Source of the DNA: Sulfurimonas sp. UBA6014 | GTDB lineage: Bacteria; Campylobacterota; Campylobacteria; Campylobacterales; Sulfurimonadaceae | Assembly (NCBI GenBank): GCA_002428085.1 | Contig: DJAA01000035.1 | Location: 755 to 7,077 of the forward strand | DNA length: 6,323 nt | Reading direction: 5' to 3' | Shown here: piece by piece, positions 5,212 through 6,323 of the stretch | Layout: each line of letters begins with the position of its first letter | Numbering within the stretch: the stretch's first letter is position 1 | Program-made: the position numbers and the translations under genes | The notes under the pieces: generated by a model | What the model saw: the letters and a program-made list of their open reading frames with translations, nothing else | Told to the model about the DNA's origin: nothing | Database searches by the model: none

Positions 5212-5215
5212 AAAT

Positions 5216-5800
5216 TTAGAATTTGTAGTTGACACCGAAAAACCAGTTTTTGATTGTTTCAATTTCAAGTTTAGCACTATAATCATAACCACTGTAAACA
5301 CCAGATATTGTATCTTCCATATTTGATTTCATGTAACGATAGCCAGCTTCAAGTGAGAAATTTTCATTTAAAGCATAATTAACACCAAATTGGGCGCCAA
5401 AAACCATCCCTTTTACATCAATTGATTGGCCCTCTGCTAAGTCATAACCGTCACTGCTAGAAGAACCATATCCAGCAAGTACACCAATAAATGGTTTAAA
5501 AGCATTATCACCAATTAGATAATCGTAGCCAATACCATATGTTTTTGCATCTCCATTATCTACATTAATATTTTGATAGAAAGCTGATGCTCTATTATTT
5601 TTATCAAAGTAATAACCAACTTTCAATGTTTGAGAACCACCATCATCATCACCGCTAGCCGAATCAGAACCAACACCCGTAATTGTCACTGATGTTTTCA
5701 TGTCATAAGCCGTATTCCCAACATCAGCACCCACATAAAACCCACTATTTGCCGCCATCAATCCACTTGCTAACAATACCACTAAAGCAATTTTTTTCAT
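5216..5800 (-). CDS. Small outer-membrane beta-barrel protein (porin/OmpA-like barrel family)
   Basis: This 194-residue exported protein starts at ATG 5800 with AAAGG (5813-5809) 8 nt upstream. A GTG nine bases further upstream overlaps that ribosome site and is unlikely to be used. MKKIALVVLLASGLMA is a signal peptide, with cleavage near A16-A17 or after N18. The mature part alternates aromatic/hydrophobic and polar residues in short strands: GFYVGADVGN, TLKVGYYFD, ASAFYQNINV, TYGIGYDYLIG, KPFIGVLAGYG, VFGAQFGVNYAL, FSLEAGYRYM, WFFGVNYKF. About eight strands are expected. The terminal phenylalanine is the classic signal recognised by the BAM complex. Acidic Gly/Ser/Asp-rich segments (45-56 and 112-120) are probable surface loops. 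The barrel carries no OmpA peptidoglycan-binding domain. Function is undefined: adhesion, small-molecule passage or membrane integrity are all possible. Confidence 0.88.
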   Translation of the reverse strand: MKKIALVVLLASGLMAANSGFYVGADVGNTAYDMKTSVTITGVGSDSASGDDDGGSQTLKVGYYFDKNNRASAFYQNINVDNGDAKTYGIGYDYLIGDNAFKPFIGVLAGYGSSSSDGYDLAEGQSIDVKGMVFGAQFGVNYALNENFSLEAGYRYMKSNMEDTISGVYSGYDYSAKLEIETIKNWFFGVNYKF

Positions 5801-5846
5801 TAAACACACCTTTTAATATTTTTTTACGAATTTCCGTATTGAACAA

Positions 5847-5852
5847 AGTATA
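5847..5852 (-). promoter_or_regulatory. Putative -10 box of the barrel gene
   Basis: TATACT on the minus strand (5852-5847) is preceded by TGAC and lies 46 nt before the ATG at 5800, leaving a leader of about 40 nt. No convincing -35 was found at the usual distance. Confidence 0.45.
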
Positions 5853-5881
5853 GTCATAACGACCTTTATTATTTCTTATTA

Positions 5882-5909
5882 TTGACCAAATTATTTCATT
5901 TTGACTAAA
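5882..5909. promoter_or_regulatory. Direct repeat TTGACYAAA, possible operator
   Basis: TTGACCAAA (5882-5890) and TTGACTAAA (5901-5909) differ at one base and start 19 bp apart, about two helical turns. They lie just upstream of the helix-turn-helix gene, in the region it shares with the divergent barrel gene. A related GACCTTT occurs at 5861-5867. This could be an autoregulatory site or a chance AT-rich match. Confidence 0.25.
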
Positions 5910-5921
5910 GGTTTGCAATTT

Positions 5922-6308
5922 ATGGAAGTTTGGGAAAAAATTAACTATCTTTTAGAAGAGAAAAAAATCACAAAACAAGAGTTTGCGAATAGACTTGTGG
6001 CACTAGAACCTAAGCTCAAAAGAACTTCTGAGTCACCATCGGCTCAAACTATTTTGGGTTATTTATATGGCAAACGCGAACTAAAAATCGAACTTATTCC
6101 GTACATCGCCGAAGTTTTAGGTGTGGATGAGCAGGAACTTTTTCGTTTTGACATTGAGTATGCGACGGAGTACAATTTGCGTTATTCTAAAGATGCGCGC
6201 GAGATTTTAGAATTGCTCCAATTCGCTCCAAAAGTGATGATAGAACACATCAAAATTGTACTTCGTAAATTTAAAAAAGAGTATGAGAATGGGGTGAAAG
6301 AGTTGTGA
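5922..6308 (+). CDS. XRE-type helix-turn-helix transcriptional regulator
   Basis: This is a 128-residue cytosolic DNA-binding protein. The start is taken as ATG 5922, with AAAGG (5907-5911) 10 nt upstream. A TTG 21 bases earlier would place the ribosome site inside the gene and add unconserved-looking residues. Residues 4-72 form a Cro/CI-like five-helix domain: VWEKINYLLEEKKITKQEFA for helices 1-2, SAQTILGYLYGKRELKIELI for the recognition region, then IAEVLGVDEQELF. The link between helix 2 and the recognition helix (29-40, rich in Lys/Ser) is longer than in typical XRE proteins. Residues 85-128 are a charged helical tail (SKDAREILELL, IEHIKIVLRKFKKEYE) likely to dimerise. No ligand or protease domain is present. 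It is divergent from the barrel gene, 121 bp away, so that gene is one candidate target. Confidence 0.8.
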   Translation: MEVWEKINYLLEEKKITKQEFANRLVALEPKLKRTSESPSAQTILGYLYGKRELKIELIPYIAEVLGVDEQELFRFDIEYATEYNLRYSKDAREILELLQFAPKVMIEHIKIVLRKFKKEYENGVKEL

Positions 6309-6323
6309 AACATAGGATTTAGT

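Noticed and set aside
5801..5809. GTG start for the barrel protein, giving three extra residues
   Set aside because: The GTG overlaps the Shine-Dalgarno sequence, whereas the ATG at 5800 has correct spacing and begins a canonical MKK signal peptide.
5901..5921. TTG start for the XRE regulator
   Set aside because: The ribosome site AAAGG lies inside this extension and is properly placed for the ATG at 5922.
1..6323. tRNA, rRNA, intact transposase, phage integrase or attachment site
   Set aside because: Both strands were read for cloverleaf and transposase or integrase signatures and none was found; the repeats present are non-coding.

Overview
The window looks like a chromosomal segment from a Campylobacterota (formerly Epsilonproteobacteria) genome, probably a Sulfurimonas-like sulfur oxidiser. 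This rests on four things: AT-rich coding style, promoters whose -10 box is clearer than the -35, a Y-family polymerase with the long fingers insertion I associate with this group, and the protein mix (stand-alone DUF234 protein, C-terminal J-domain protein, agmatine-route amidase). The genus is an inference; no rRNA or other marker gene is present.

Layout, left to right. (1) 1-160, minus: the first 53 codons of a secreted urea/amide-binding protein of the UrtA type, cut by the window edge. (2) 342-1613, plus: a DinB-like Y-family DNA polymerase. (3) 1672-1754: three consecutive hairpins forming the leader of the next gene. (4) 1766-2713, plus: a DUF234 protein with a PD-(D/E)xK nuclease-like core but no ATPase domain. 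(5) 2759-2913: a 155-bp palindromic element between convergent genes. (6) 2920-3723, minus: a protein with a C-terminal J domain, preceded on the same strand by (7) aguB, N-carbamoylputrescine amidase, 3783-4640. (8) 4681-4929, minus: a decayed toxin-antitoxin pair absent from ordinary ORF calls: an antitoxin with one in-frame stop and an 18-codon toxin stub running into the aguB promoter. (9) 4946-5054: a branched, MITE/REP-like palindrome that folds on paper as a three-way junction. (10) 5216-5800, minus: a small outer-membrane beta-barrel protein with its own terminator. (11) 5922-6308, plus: an XRE-type helix-turn-helix regulator, divergent from the barrel gene.

The genes do not form one pathway. 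aguB and the J-domain gene may be co-transcribed; the barrel gene and the regulator share a 121-bp divergent intergenic region with a possible operator. The rest is a mosaic of single genes separated by palindromic repeats. There is no CRISPR array, tRNA, rRNA or intact mobile element. No complete new defence system is visible. The most unusual items are the toxin-antitoxin relic, the two structured repeat elements, and the ATPase-less DUF234 protein behind a hairpin-rich leader.
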